Shown one piece after another: positions 47,310 through 57,157 of a stretch of 64,000 nucleotides of DNA. The position numbers were made by a program, and so were the translations under genes. Source of the stretch: a virus; IMG/VR virus record IMGVR_UViG_3300037725_000018, positions 1 to 64,000 of that record. One strand, written 5' to 3'. The number at the start of each line of letters is the position of its first letter. Position 1 is the stretch's first letter. Under the pieces are notes generated by a model, which searched no databases, was not told where the DNA came from, and worked only from the letters and a program-made list of their open reading frames with translations.

Positions 47310-47320
47310 TTAAAGCTATT

Positions 47321-47476
47321 ATGAAGTCTCCGTGTATAAATGTATGTGACATAGACAAAAAGACCGGAACCTGCAAAGGCTGCGGTCGAACAATCGAAGA
47401 AATAACAAATTGGTCAAGCCTAACCGAAAAAGAAAGAGAAAGGGTTATGAAAAGGCTCGAAAACGATTCTAACTAG
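47321..47476 (+). CDS. DUF1289-family small Cys protein
   Basis: 51 residues from ATG at 47321. S-P-C-I-N-V-C-D-I-D-x-x-T-G-T-C-K-G-C-G-R-T-x-E-E-I-x-x-W, then L-T-E-K-E-R, is the full DUF1289 signature with four Cys, thought to bind a metal or iron-sulfur centre. The family is common in bacteria and its function is unknown. It is an isolated plus-strand gene between two minus-strand genes. Its TAG shares the palindrome CTAG with the stop of the convergent gene at 47473. Confidence 0.8.
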   Translation: MKSPCINVCDIDKKTGTCKGCGRTIEEITNWSSLTEKERERVMKRLENDSN

Positions 47477-49284
47477 CTTTCAAGAAACACCCCTGCCTTG
47501 TTTCCATCAATGTCAAATAGGTCAACTTTGTATTGAAGGTTTTCGATTTCACGAAGATTGTATGTGTCTGTATCTACTTCCACTTTCAAGATTGTGTAGT
47601 CGGGACTAAACCCGGCTTCTTGTGCAGGGCGAAGGCGAACGTCTCTTATAAACCAGCTCCAGTCTACGTCTTCTGTATCCTCGACCCGAAACGTAATCCG
47701 GAAAGACTGATCTTCATTTACAGAGTCAGGGGGTTGACGAACATTTGCGTTTCGAAGCGGGAAAAAGTTTGCGCTTACTTCTTCGTAGTGATACGTCTCG
47801 TTTTTAAGGTTAATTGAATCAATCTCTTTTTCTGTATTTTCAAATGCGGCACCGGAAAGAACCGTCTTTAGCGTCGTATCTTTAGGTGAGTTGGATTTGA
47901 ACTGTGTTTGAAACGAAAGCGTGTACTCTGAATAATTGAAAAACTGAAATTGTTGGAGGTCCGGGTTTGAAAAATCAATGAACAATTCATACTCGTTTGA
48001 TCCAGAAGACTGTGGAGAAAGCCGCGCAGAGTTCTTAAATTCGTCTTCGTCAAAAGAGAGAGTTGAATCCGGGCCAGAATCAAAAAACTCGTTAAGCTCA
48101 AACTCAGAGTCTAACACGCCAACGGGTTCAACAAGTTTTTGTCTGTCTTCTCTTGAATCACTTAAAAGTTCAATCGGTTCAATTTCGAAATCTCCAACAA
48201 ACGAGTAGTTTTCGTTTTCACCACGAAGCCTATTATACACTTTTGCCCGGTATGCTGCACCTGTTAATGTTTGAATGAAGCCAAGTTGAAGATTTTTAAA
48301 GTATCCTCGCTTTGTGTCCTCAAAGAACTGCGCTTCTCTTTGGTAGAGCATAAAATATCTCCGGGTGTCCACTTCAAACTTTGTTTGAAAATCTTCGTAC
48401 GCCTCGTTTACAACGCTAACGCGAGCTAGCGTATTGTTTATCACTTCTTCAATTTGAAGCACAAGGTCTTCATCTTTTGGAAGCTGGCGCTCTAAGGTGA
48501 CTTCTCCAGTGCTTTCATTTACAGATTGAATTCCGTCTTTAGAAATGTAAAACTGTTCCCCTTCCATTGTCGTCTCCCAATCAAACCCATTTGCAACTAA
48601 GTTGTAATAATCATATGACCATTGTGGGGGATAATATTTAAAACTTACCGATGGAACGCTTATATCATCAGCAACGAGAAGTGGAAATGTTGTGTTATCT
48701 TCAAACTCCGGGCTAAATTCAACACCGCTTGGCACGTACTCGGTATTTCCAAGACGCTCCGTTGCCGCTTCTGGTGAAGCAAAGTTTGGGTTCTTCTTTA
48801 TGTATTCTTCATCATTTACAATGATTTCAGGTGGCCGAACAAAACGAATAACGTCGGTGTTAAACTCGTTTGGGTTAACATTTATGTTTTTGGTCCACTT
48901 TAGGTTAACTGTTCCTCTTTGATCTTCAGGGACGGGGTTTCCGTTTTTTTGTCGAATTGCTTCCGACAAAATTGTTATCTGTCCTTGACCAACCGGGGTG
49001 TCTTCGTACACGTAAACCCCAACAACGCGGGAAACTCCTTCTGTATACGGGCGAATTTCATGGTAGATAACGTCCCCTCTAGAATCAGTAATTTCGATTT
49101 GAACGTCCGCTCCAGAGGCTAAATTTTGGCTTCCGTTAATGATGAAGCCATTTTTTCCCAAGTTGAACTCTTCTCCTAGTTTCGTTACGTTGAAATAAAA
49201 CGGAGAGTTTTCCGATTCATCTTCGATAAACGTCCTGCGTGAAGCGAGACCCCGTTTTTGTCTAGATTTTTTAATTTTTGGCAT
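47473..49284 (-). CDS. large virion structural protein (tail/fibre region)
   Basis: 603 residues, basic start (MPKIKKSRQKRGLASRRTFI) then beta-rich throughout, with FYFNVTKLGEEFNLGKNGF and several jelly-roll-like strands in the last 250 residues (FQFFNYSEYTLSFQTQFKS). It lies at the head of the fibre cluster. It is probably a baseplate-fibre connector or fibre protein; no specific family is recognised. Its stop overlaps the convergent DUF1289 gene. Confidence 0.6.
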   Translation of the reverse strand: MPKIKKSRQKRGLASRRTFIEDESENSPFYFNVTKLGEEFNLGKNGFIINGSQNLASGADVQIEITDSRGDVIYHEIRPYTEGVSRVVGVYVYEDTPVGQGQITILSEAIRQKNGNPVPEDQRGTVNLKWTKNINVNPNEFNTDVIRFVRPPEIIVNDEEYIKKNPNFASPEAATERLGNTEYVPSGVEFSPEFEDNTTFPLLVADDISVPSVSFKYYPPQWSYDYYNLVANGFDWETTMEGEQFYISKDGIQSVNESTGEVTLERQLPKDEDLVLQIEEVINNTLARVSVVNEAYEDFQTKFEVDTRRYFMLYQREAQFFEDTKRGYFKNLQLGFIQTLTGAAYRAKVYNRLRGENENYSFVGDFEIEPIELLSDSREDRQKLVEPVGVLDSEFELNEFFDSGPDSTLSFDEDEFKNSARLSPQSSGSNEYELFIDFSNPDLQQFQFFNYSEYTLSFQTQFKSNSPKDTTLKTVLSGAAFENTEKEIDSINLKNETYHYEEVSANFFPLRNANVRQPPDSVNEDQSFRITFRVEDTEDVDWSWFIRDVRLRPAQEAGFSPDYTILKVEVDTDTYNLREIENLQYKVDLFDIDGNKAGVFLES

Positions 49285-49320
49285 ACCGTTTGTTTCGTAA
49301 ACTCTTTATATTCTTTTTCA

Positions 49321-50847
49321 TTACACGCCGTCTTCATTTCCTTGATCGTCAACATGTGAAAGAATAAGGCCACCATCATCTTGAAACACAAGTGAAGCGT
49401 GCCCGTCTGGCGGCTGGTGTCCACCGTTTTTAACCTTTTTACCTGTAGTTCCTGCAGTAGTGTCTTCAATAGCACCGTTTTTAAACACAGGCATTACAAT
49501 AGCTCCGGACCTAGCAATTTGTATATAGTGGGGAATATTTTCTGTTTGATAAGCGTTTGAATCTGGAGATCCGCTTGTGTTTGAGTCGTATTGAACTGGA
49601 ATAGTATTTGCTTGAATATAGTCTTGAGTAATTTCGTACGCCGTAGTTCCGTTATATGATACTTCAATATCCCCCCCACCTCCAATGTTAACCGTAACAC
49701 TTGGATTTACAGTATTGTTAACGAAAATTTCAACAGAAGACCCTTGAACATCTACAGTAGTAGAAGAGGCTTTTAGCTGTATTCTTGGAGTGAGAAGTGT
49801 AGACTCGATAAGGTCAGAAGAAAGCCCAACTCCTCCACTATCTTTTTTGATTTCTAGTCCCCCACCCGCTTTAAATGTTCCTATGTCAGTAACAGTTAAA
49901 TTGCTATCAAATTCATAAGTAACACCACCGCCTGTTGACTGAAAGGTTCCAGATGCAATATCTGAAGCGTCAAGGTCAAGGTCTTGTGAAACTGCATTTA
50001 GATCCGTGGCTTGAAGTCCACCACCCGTATTTGCAAGAAATTGGCCGCTTGTTATTTCTTCGGACTTCAAGTCTCCACCATCTCGAATAAGAACAGAGTT
50101 TGTCCCAATTTGAAACCCGGATAAATCGCTTCCTCCTTCACGAAGAATGAGGCTGTTTTGGTCCACAGAAACGTCTTGAAGCTCGTTTGAAGAATCTGTA
50201 GCGAGAACCGTATTTGCCCCGAAAGTAAGAGAACCCAAGTCAGAATTGTTTCTTACCAAAAGAGAGTTTGAAGGAACGGTAAACGAGTCTAAATCCGATC
50301 CAGTTCTAGCCAAAATTGAGTTTTGGTCAACTTCAATAGAGTCAAAATCTCTTGAATCCCCCGACCCGGAACTGTTATTTAAAAGAACTTCATTTTGGTT
50401 TCCATCAAGGGCAACTCCCGCTTTTACAACACCTGAAATGAAAGACCCCGGATTTAAGTTTGAAAAAGTAGATCCAAAAGCAATTGTTTCATCTGACTCG
50501 ATATTGAATATAACACCCGCACCACCTCCAGCTCCACTTGCCAAAATGTTTAAGTCGATTACGTTTTGCGAAGGATCTCCTTGGTCGTCAACAAAATCAA
50601 CGCCCGGAAGAAACGCCCCGTTCATAATCACAACATACGCATTTGACGGGACCTCAATTTGCCCACTCGCGGTGTACGTCCCCTGTTGGAATGTAATTTG
50701 CGTTTGACCTCCAAGAGACGTTTCGTCAATAAATGTTTGAATGTCAGACAAAGAAGCGTTTACCCCAAGTGGAGATTGAATCGTTTGACTTACAGAACGG
50801 ACCTCTGTATTGGGCTGAACACTTGATATCTGCGGTACAATTGCCAT
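49321..50847 (-). CDS. tail fibre with beta-helix-like repeats
   Basis: 508 residues, Gly/Ser/Asn/Asp-rich. Residues about 150-300 are degenerate repeats of roughly 22-25 residues built on V-x-x-N-S-x-L-x-R-x-x-x-D-L-x-S-F (e.g. VDQNSILARTGSDLDSF, VPSNSLLVRNNSDLGSL, IGTNSVLIRDGGDLKSE), typical of beta-helical fibre shafts. The start (MAIVPQISSVQPNTEVRSVS) is a probable attachment segment. The C-terminal 100 residues, with GHQPPDGHASLVFQDDGGLI, look like a distinct tip domain. Host-range fibre by context. Confidence 0.7.
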   Translation of the reverse strand: MAIVPQISSVQPNTEVRSVSQTIQSPLGVNASLSDIQTFIDETSLGGQTQITFQQGTYTASGQIEVPSNAYVVIMNGAFLPGVDFVDDQGDPSQNVIDLNILASGAGGGAGVIFNIESDETIAFGSTFSNLNPGSFISGVVKAGVALDGNQNEVLLNNSSGSGDSRDFDSIEVDQNSILARTGSDLDSFTVPSNSLLVRNNSDLGSLTFGANTVLATDSSNELQDVSVDQNSLILREGGSDLSGFQIGTNSVLIRDGGDLKSEEITSGQFLANTGGGLQATDLNAVSQDLDLDASDIASGTFQSTGGGVTYEFDSNLTVTDIGTFKAGGGLEIKKDSGGVGLSSDLIESTLLTPRIQLKASSTTVDVQGSSVEIFVNNTVNPSVTVNIGGGGDIEVSYNGTTAYEITQDYIQANTIPVQYDSNTSGSPDSNAYQTENIPHYIQIARSGAIVMPVFKNGAIEDTTAGTTGKKVKNGGHQPPDGHASLVFQDDGGLILSHVDDQGNEDGV

Positions 50848-50900
50848 TATGTTTTCTTATTCAATATGAATTGCTAAAAGCGTGTAACATATTTTCGTCT

Positions 50901-51848
50901 CTATCCGGTAAACTCTATGGTTCCACCGCCAGCATTTGAATCTATAGGAGCTGAAAATGAAAAGCTCGTTATTTCATTGTATATGGGCTGTTCATTTTCC
51001 GGGATTCCAGTTTGAAATGTACTGCTAATACTTTCTCCCGAAGATGAAATTGAACCAGTAACGGTATTTAAAGGTGGTGCGGGGAACGAGTTTGGATTTG
51101 TATTATTTACAATAGCGGTTACAGTTATGTTATCAAGAGGGCTTGATTCTACCAAATCTTCAAAATTAAAAGACACAGAAACATTAACGGTTATTTCCAC
51201 GTCTTTAAATCCAGTGCCTCCCCCAAGTCCACCATTACCTCCGGGATTAAGTTCGATTAAATTGGAATTTGCGCCCATTCCTATATTCGCAAACAAAATC
51301 TCTTTTGACACTTCAATCGGGGAAGAACTCTTAACGCCATATTCATCGCTATATTCTACAACAAGGTCGTCTCTAGACATTTCCCCTTCTCTTGGTTTTA
51401 ACCTAAAGAAGTAGCTAGCAACAGAGATTGGAGATCCAAATCCTGAAGCAGTATGGTCTAAGCTATTTGTGTCCCAATCAAAATTATTATCAACTGTCAC
51501 AAACCCATTCCCAAATTTCATGTTTTCAACCGCCTGTTTGCCGAAGGAAAGCGTTTGAGTCGTTCTTCCGTTAATGGGTTCTACAAATGATCCGTTATTT
51601 CCCGTTATACTAACATTTCCAACGGTTCCATCAATTTCTGGAACTGCGGCGATATAGTCCGGCCCGGACATGGTTATTGAAGAGTCAGACATGTCGTAGT
51701 CTTCAAAGGTTCTTGTCGTTGGGGTGGACGTTAAACCTTCAAGCTCGACAGCTAGGTCTTCTCTAAATTCAATATTTGTTTGAGAGGGGTTGAACCCATA
51801 TGCATATTCTAAAAGTGTATCTAAGCTTAAATCTTCACCGTTTGCCAT
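50901..51848 (-). CDS. tail fibre-associated protein
   Basis: 315 residues, Gly/Asn/Ser/Thr-rich with beta character (NVSITGNNGSFVEPINGRTT, DVEITVNVSVSFNFEDLVES). It is 7 nt downstream of the S74 fibre gene. No domain recognised; composition and position suggest a fibre or adhesin subunit. Confidence 0.6.
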   Translation of the reverse strand: MANGEDLSLDTLLEYAYGFNPSQTNIEFREDLAVELEGLTSTPTTRTFEDYDMSDSSITMSGPDYIAAVPEIDGTVGNVSITGNNGSFVEPINGRTTQTLSFGKQAVENMKFGNGFVTVDNNFDWDTNSLDHTASGFGSPISVASYFFRLKPREGEMSRDDLVVEYSDEYGVKSSSPIEVSKEILFANIGMGANSNLIELNPGGNGGLGGGTGFKDVEITVNVSVSFNFEDLVESSPLDNITVTAIVNNTNPNSFPAPPLNTVTGSISSSGESISSTFQTGIPENEQPIYNEITSFSFSAPIDSNAGGGTIEFTG

Positions 51849-51855
51849 TTCAACG

Positions 51856-52908
51856 CTATATTCTATTTTTTAATTTGTTTTTCAAATTTTGAATCTCTTC
51901 TCTTTGAGACTTAACTTCTTCGATAAGAACAGGGATAAGCGCATTGTAAGATACTCCCTTCTCCCCGTTTGGTCGCTCAACAACCGCATCCGGCATAACC
52001 TTTTCGACCTCTTGTGCTACAACTCCATAGTCATAACCGCTTTTCGAAAGGGTTTGGCTCTCGTCTTTCCATTTGAAGTGATACCCGGATATTTGAGATA
52101 GAATGTCTGTAGAGTTGTCAATTCGAGTGATATCTTCCTTCATTCGAATATCCGATGAAGGGTTTGCAATGATGTTTCCGGTAACTTTCAAGTCGTAAGC
52201 AGTAGATCCAATTTCCCCCACAATAACTTCGTTGGCCCCGGAATCAAACGTTGTCATGATTTCAGTTCCATCCTTTATCTCCACAGAATTCCCGGAATCG
52301 GGAAGAATCTGCGACGTTGAAAGCTGATTTCCAACGGTCGCGTTTGTTACGGAAATATCGTTTTCTAAAGAAACAGTATAGTCGCCTCCAGATTGTGAAA
52401 CATTAATGTCGCTACCTTCCGAAACGGTTACTTGATCCGGAATGTTAAGGGCAGATTCATTTACTTCTAAGTCTGACCCGTTCCAGTCAATTGTGGAAGA
52501 ACCGTCTGCCAAGTCTGTTCCAACATCCCCGATATCCACTTCAAGCGTTCCACCGTTAAACTCAAGACCAAAACCTTGATCTACAGATATGGTTGTGGGG
52601 TTGGACCCGGAAAAAGAAATACCGTCCCCTGCTGATCCAGAAAATCCACTACTTACAGTTCCAGCAATCGCTTCAATAGCTTGGCGAAATTCAGAACCTA
52701 CATGATTGTTTGGGTTCCCGGTATAATTTGGAATTTCAAAAGTTTCGGATCTCGTTTCGTTGTTAACAAGAATTGAACCGTCAATGTTAACTTCAAACAT
52801 GCTTTCAGGCGCACGCGACCCGGTAAGAACTTCGTAGAGCCGAAACACGTGGTTTGCTTCAATTGTCTTTCCGGTCTGTACTTCCGATAAGTTAAGTCCA
52901 AAAGGCAT
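51856..52908 (-). CDS. tail fibre with C-terminal S74 intramolecular chaperone
   Basis: 350 residues. The last 99 residues are a peptidase S74 chaperone: SDIRMKEDI at 252-260 with the Ser and Lys of the self-cleavage site, then YDYGVVAQEVEKVMPDAV, then VSYNALIPVLIEEVKSQREE with the terminal coiled coil. This domain trimerises the fibre and cuts itself off before the Ser. The first 45 residues (LSEVQTGKTIEANHVFRLYE) look like an attachment segment, and the middle is a beta-rich fibre shaft. Confidence 0.88.
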   Translation of the reverse strand: MPFGLNLSEVQTGKTIEANHVFRLYEVLTGSRAPESMFEVNIDGSILVNNETRSETFEIPNYTGNPNNHVGSEFRQAIEAIAGTVSSGFSGSAGDGISFSGSNPTTISVDQGFGLEFNGGTLEVDIGDVGTDLADGSSTIDWNGSDLEVNESALNIPDQVTVSEGSDINVSQSGGDYTVSLENDISVTNATVGNQLSTSQILPDSGNSVEIKDGTEIMTTFDSGANEVIVGEIGSTAYDLKVTGNIIANPSSDIRMKEDITRIDNSTDILSQISGYHFKWKDESQTLSKSGYDYGVVAQEVEKVMPDAVVERPNGEKGVSYNALIPVLIEEVKSQREEIQNLKNKLKNRI

Positions 52909-52930
52909 ATGAATTTTTGGTTAAAGTGAC

Positions 52931-52945
52931 TGTTTATATATAGGT
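52931..52945 (-). promoter_or_regulatory. late-promoter-like motif over the upstream stop codon
   Basis: The minus strand reads AACCTATATATAAACAG. The core coincides with the last codons and TAA stop of the Mre11-Rad50 gene and lies about 25 nt before the fibre ATG at 52908. Confidence 0.5.
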
Positions 52946-55900
52946 TACTTTGCTCTTTTCGCTTCCCGAAGACCGGATCTCCATAAGGTCGTCAACCATA
53001 TCCCTCATCATATCCACGTGAGAAATCACAACCGCAAATTGAAATTGAGTCTTCAAGTAGTCAAAAAGAAGTCCCATGTTGTTTAGGTTCGTCCGGTCTG
53101 CCGACGAAAAGCCCTCGTCAATTGCAAGAAAGTTTGGGCTTGGAAGGTTTGCAATATTGATAAGAGCAATCCGAATGGCAAGGCTTGAAATGAACCTTTC
53201 GAAATTTGAAGCGATCTCTAACGGCCACGTGTCTTCTTCGTTATAGCTGATGAATGCGTCTACGTTTTTTCCGTCAAGCTCCATTGAAACGGTAAATTCG
53301 ACCATGCTTGAAAGAATAGAGTTCACCTCGCTTTCAATCGTTGGCATAGCTCGACCGATAAGCTCGTACGGAACGCCGTCTCTTTTTGTGGCTTCAAGAT
53401 AGTATTCGTAGGCGCGGTTTTCTTTCTTTAGCTTCCGGTATTTCTTTAACTTCCGGGTCGCTTCTTTTTTGTCTCTCTCTGCCACCTTCATATCGGAGTG
53501 CTTTTCACGAGCCTCTTTTGAAACTTTCTTTTTTTCTTGCTCAAGATTGGAAATTTCCTCCTTTACTGGATCGATTTTTGTTCGGATCTTCCGGTTATGT
53601 TTTAAGTCTTCTTTCTTCTTTTCATACTCTTCAATCCGGGACTGGACAGTTGAAAGCTCACCCTTCACTTTTGACAGTTTTACCTCTTTTTCGTTGGCTT
53701 TTGATTTGAATTTTTCTACTTTACCCCCAATAGACTCGATTTTATCTTGAATCTCTTTTACCCGCTCGAAGTTTTCTTTGGGGCTTTCGTCTTCTACCTC
53801 TTGTTTAAGCGTTTTCGATTCGGACATGACGGTTTGGAATTCCGATTCGACCGACCGAAGGTCTTCTTGGTATTCTTCAAGCTTCTTTGCATCCTTTTCG
53901 TTCCTCCGGACGCAATACTTACAGTCCGGGTCAAACTCCGAATGAGACTTAATGTGCTCGATAGAGTCTTTAAGCTGCCTTCTTCTTTCTTTTAGGTTTT
54001 TGGCACGAGACTTGTTGCTGGATAGCTTCTCTTTTTTGTCTTTCCACTTTTCGTAGCGGTTTTTGACCTCTTCTACGTCAAAAGAGTTTTCAAGAAGCTC
54101 TTTATACCCTTCAAGCGGCTGTTGGAGTTCCCTCTTTTTGATGTGAAAATACTTAACGTCTTCGGCCACAGATTCTTTTTTGTCTTCGAGTCGGGATTTC
54201 TTTTCTTTAAGGGAAGAAATGTCCACATCTTCGACCGAAACGTCTTTTAACTTCTGGTTTAAGGAAACCAGCTTTTCGTTTTTAGCCTCGATCTTTTCTT
54301 CAAGGGCCTCTTCTTTGCTTGAAAGCTTTTCGTAGGCGTTTAGAGCCGCTTCATGGCGCTTCTCTGCCGAAGATATGTCTTGGGATAGGCTATCCCCTTC
54401 GTACTCTTTAAGAAGCGTTGTGGCCTCTCTACGACGGTCTTTGGCCTTACTATGGAGCTTGTCAAACACGTCAATTCCGATGAACCTCGAAAGCATGTCC
54501 TTCCGCTCCGCTTGGGTCTTTTCCACAAACACCGTTCCGTCTGTCTGTGTAGAAAGAGCCGTTGTAATAAATTCTTCGTATTCCCCGATATATTCCCGGA
54601 TGTTCTTGTTCGTTTTTCTTCTTCTCTCTCCGTTCAAAGACGTTGTATTACCCCCATCTTCTTTCACGTAGAAGTTTACGTCAACAGGAACACGGCCTTG
54701 GTGCCCCTTCTTTTCTCCGCTTCTTTCAATTACGTACTCTTTCCCATTGATTTCAAGAACGGCTTTAGAGGAAAACCAGTCGGAGTCGTTGTTTAAGACC
54801 TTCTTTGATTTCCTTGTTCTAGAACACCTGTCAAACAGGCAGTAGCTAATCGCGTCAAGAATTGAAGACTTCCCGCTTGCGTTATCTGCAAAGATTCCGA
54901 TGATCCCGTCTGCTTGGGTAAAGTCAATTGTGTTGCCCTCCCCATAAGAGAACATATTCGAAAATTCAAACCGCTTTAACTTCCAATTCAAGCTTCGGTT
55001 TTCCCACTTTTTGACCTCTGAATTTAAGTCTCTATTAATTGAACGGATATTTTGAAGAATCTCTTCGCTTACGTTTTGAGATTCAGTTAAGTAGCTTTCA
55101 ATAAGTTCGTTTTGGCGCTCTACGTCTTGAACGTTTCCGATTTCAAGGGAAGAGTCTCCGCTTTCGTTTTCTAAACTCGAAGAAATCCCGGACCTATTCA
55201 CGGAAACCTCCTGCACGTCATACATTTTGCGAAGGTCTGCAACGATCCGTTTCGTTTCTACCGGGTCTGTGTTTTGCACCCGAAGCCGAAGCCTTGGCTT
55301 TTTTGGAACGTCTTCTGGAACCGGATACGCGCCGTTTTCTACATCTAAGGTGTAGAACCCATATTCGTTTTCAACCGGAATAAACTCTACGTCTTCGCTT
55401 TCAACCGCCCACAAATTTGTTCCGTGACCGGAAACAGGCTCCCCGTGGTTCTGTTGAATCAAGCTACCGGAGTACAAGACCTTTTCGTTTGAGTCCAAGA
55501 ATTGTCGTTTATGAATGTCTCCCAGAAGAGCCATGTCGTATCCTTCAAACATCCCGACGTTTACCTCTTCAGAACTTAACGTCCATCCGGTATCTGTCGT
55601 TGCGCCATTTACAACCCCGTGATAAAGCGCAACTTTCGGTTTCAAGTCCGGAATAGAGTCTGCCTTTGGGTAGTTTTTTGGCTTGTCAAGTTGGCTCATG
55701 TGAGCAAAAGCCACACCACCTACCTCAAACGTTTCTGTCTCTCTACTGTAGTAGATCCGGGACGTATCAATGTTTTTAACAATCGGAGTGAGACTGTCCA
55801 TCCGGTCGTGGTTAACTAAATTTTCGTCATGGTTTCCCGGAATCAAAACCGTTGGGGCAACAGAAGAAAGACGCCTCAAAAAGTTCGACGCCACATCCAC

Positions 55901-56107
55901 AAGCTCGGGCGTAAGATCCGTTTTGGCGTGAACCACGTCCCCTAAAACGGCAACAATGGTTCCTTCGGTTTTTCTTTTTTCAATTTCTTCATACAGATTT
56001 TCAAAAACCTTTTTGTACTCGTCGTGCCTTTTTAGCGTCCGGATGTGAACGTCTGCGATTTGAAATATCTCTGTTACGTTTTCGATTCCAATGTCAACCT
56101 TTTTCAT
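52934..56107 (-). CDS. fused Mre11-Rad50 (gp47-gp46 / SbcD-SbcC) recombination nuclease
   Basis: 1057 residues combining both subunits. Residues 1-360 are the Mre11/SbcD part: I-A-D-V-H (17-21), GDVVH (56-60), GNHDEN (91-96), Y-H-G (162-164) and GDIHKR (196-201), the five metallophosphatase motifs. Residues 375-1057 are the Rad50/SbcC part: Walker A GIFADNASGKSS (404-415), two long coiled coils, a Zn-hook C-K-Y-C (729-732) and Walker B LAIDEGFSS (994-1002) with the His-loop VISHVD. It processes DNA ends for recombination. In T4 gp47 and gp46 are separate proteins. Confidence 0.93.
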   Translation of the reverse strand: MKKVDIGIENVTEIFQIADVHIRTLKRHDEYKKVFENLYEEIEKRKTEGTIVAVLGDVVHAKTDLTPELVDVASNFLRRLSSVAPTVLIPGNHDENLVNHDRMDSLTPIVKNIDTSRIYYSRETETFEVGGVAFAHMSQLDKPKNYPKADSIPDLKPKVALYHGVVNGATTDTGWTLSSEEVNVGMFEGYDMALLGDIHKRQFLDSNEKVLYSGSLIQQNHGEPVSGHGTNLWAVESEDVEFIPVENEYGFYTLDVENGAYPVPEDVPKKPRLRLRVQNTDPVETKRIVADLRKMYDVQEVSVNRSGISSSLENESGDSSLEIGNVQDVERQNELIESYLTESQNVSEEILQNIRSINRDLNSEVKKWENRSLNWKLKRFEFSNMFSYGEGNTIDFTQADGIIGIFADNASGKSSILDAISYCLFDRCSRTRKSKKVLNNDSDWFSSKAVLEINGKEYVIERSGEKKGHQGRVPVDVNFYVKEDGGNTTSLNGERRRKTNKNIREYIGEYEEFITTALSTQTDGTVFVEKTQAERKDMLSRFIGIDVFDKLHSKAKDRRREATTLLKEYEGDSLSQDISSAEKRHEAALNAYEKLSSKEEALEEKIEAKNEKLVSLNQKLKDVSVEDVDISSLKEKKSRLEDKKESVAEDVKYFHIKKRELQQPLEGYKELLENSFDVEEVKNRYEKWKDKKEKLSSNKSRAKNLKERRRQLKDSIEHIKSHSEFDPDCKYCVRRNEKDAKKLEEYQEDLRSVESEFQTVMSESKTLKQEVEDESPKENFERVKEIQDKIESIGGKVEKFKSKANEKEVKLSKVKGELSTVQSRIEEYEKKKEDLKHNRKIRTKIDPVKEEISNLEQEKKKVSKEAREKHSDMKVAERDKKEATRKLKKYRKLKKENRAYEYYLEATKRDGVPYELIGRAMPTIESEVNSILSSMVEFTVSMELDGKNVDAFISYNEEDTWPLEIASNFERFISSLAIRIALINIANLPSPNFLAIDEGFSSADRTNLNNMGLLFDYLKTQFQFAVVISHVDMMRDMVDDLMEIRSSGSEKSKVTYI

Positions 56108-56166
56108 ACTGGCAAGAAATTTGTGGTGAATGTGTTCAACCCATAGATACAGTTTCAGGCGTGAAG

Positions 56167-57111
56167 CTAAAGTGAAACCTTGTGTTTGATAAGTTCTTCA
56201 AACCCAAGAGTGGGTTCGTTTTTCATCCGTTTCCAACTTCCGGAAAACCCAAGGTCTGCCGGGTCTTCATCTTCAAGTCGAACAAGCCGAACGTCTTGGC
56301 CTTGGTTCATAAGCTTCTCGGAGATTTCAACTCCCGCCTCAAATGCGTCCCCGTCAAGCATCAAATTGATGTGTGGTGGGTTGGTAAGCAAAATCTTGTT
56401 GAAGAGTCTAGAGTGAATCTTTTTGCTCATAAGGCAGGTAGCGTTTCGCCTACACGCCATAGCGTCAAATACCCCCTCCACGATTGTAAGCGGCTCTGAC
56501 CAATCGATAAGGCTATCAAATATAATGACGTTTCTTGACGTTTTCGGGTTAAGATACTTCAAAGACGAACTTCCAAAAAAGTCCCTTCCGGTGAAATAGT
56601 TTAAGTCCCCGTCTTCGTCGTAACTTGGAATGATGATTCGGTGTTGATACTTTCCCTCTTTGCACCATCCAATTTTGTATTTAATCATATCTCCACGAGT
56701 GATTCCGCGCCTTTGGAGATAGTTGTACGCATAGTTCCATTCGTAGCCGGGGTGCTCTTTCCACATCGGCTTATATTCTTCTGGAAGGGAGAGAACGTCA
56801 ACGCTAGAAGAGGGTTTGTCCTTCTTCCCCCCATAGGAAGGCCGATCCAAAGCCTCTGAAAGCTTCTTGAAAAGATGTGACGGGGCATTTAGTTTCTTTA
56901 AAAGAGTAAACAGACTCTTCCCACTTTCTTTACATACCCAACACTTATAGAACCCAAACTCTTGTTTTGACGGGTCTAAGTTCACCGAAAGCTTCTTTTT
57001 GTGGTGCCCACAGAACTTGCAGTGAAACAGGTGTTCTCCTTTGTTTACCTCCCGGTAATCGTTTCCTAAAACGGTTGTGAGAACGTCTAAAACCTTTTTC
57101 TTTTTGTTCAT
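56167..57111 (-). CDS. DnaG-like primase
   Basis: 314 residues. An N-terminal zinc finger (FHCKFCGHH with C31, C34; FYKCWVCKESG with C57, C60) precedes a TOPRIM-type catalytic core. The core has LTIVEGVFDAMA (E213) and NLMLDGDAFEAG (D254, D256). It synthesises RNA primers for lagging-strand replication. A central RIIIPSYDEDGDLNYFTGRD matches the primase core of phage enzymes in the gp61/T7 gp4N class. The helicase partner is not in this window. Confidence 0.9.
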   Translation of the reverse strand: MNKKKKVLDVLTTVLGNDYREVNKGEHLFHCKFCGHHKKKLSVNLDPSKQEFGFYKCWVCKESGKSLFTLLKKLNAPSHLFKKLSEALDRPSYGGKKDKPSSSVDVLSLPEEYKPMWKEHPGYEWNYAYNYLQRRGITRGDMIKYKIGWCKEGKYQHRIIIPSYDEDGDLNYFTGRDFFGSSSLKYLNPKTSRNVIIFDSLIDWSEPLTIVEGVFDAMACRRNATCLMSKKIHSRLFNKILLTNPPHINLMLDGDAFEAGVEISEKLMNQGQDVRLVRLEDEDPADLGFSGSWKRMKNEPTLGFEELIKHKVSL

Positions 57112-57157
57112 AGTGTTACCTGTATAACTTGTTAATTCGTTTTTAGATGGAAATAGA

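Noticed and set aside
49321-50847. Retroelement-type variable repeat (diversity-generating) in the fibre gene
   Set aside because: The repeats are protein-structural (beta-helix) and no template repeat or reverse transcriptase is seen in the window.
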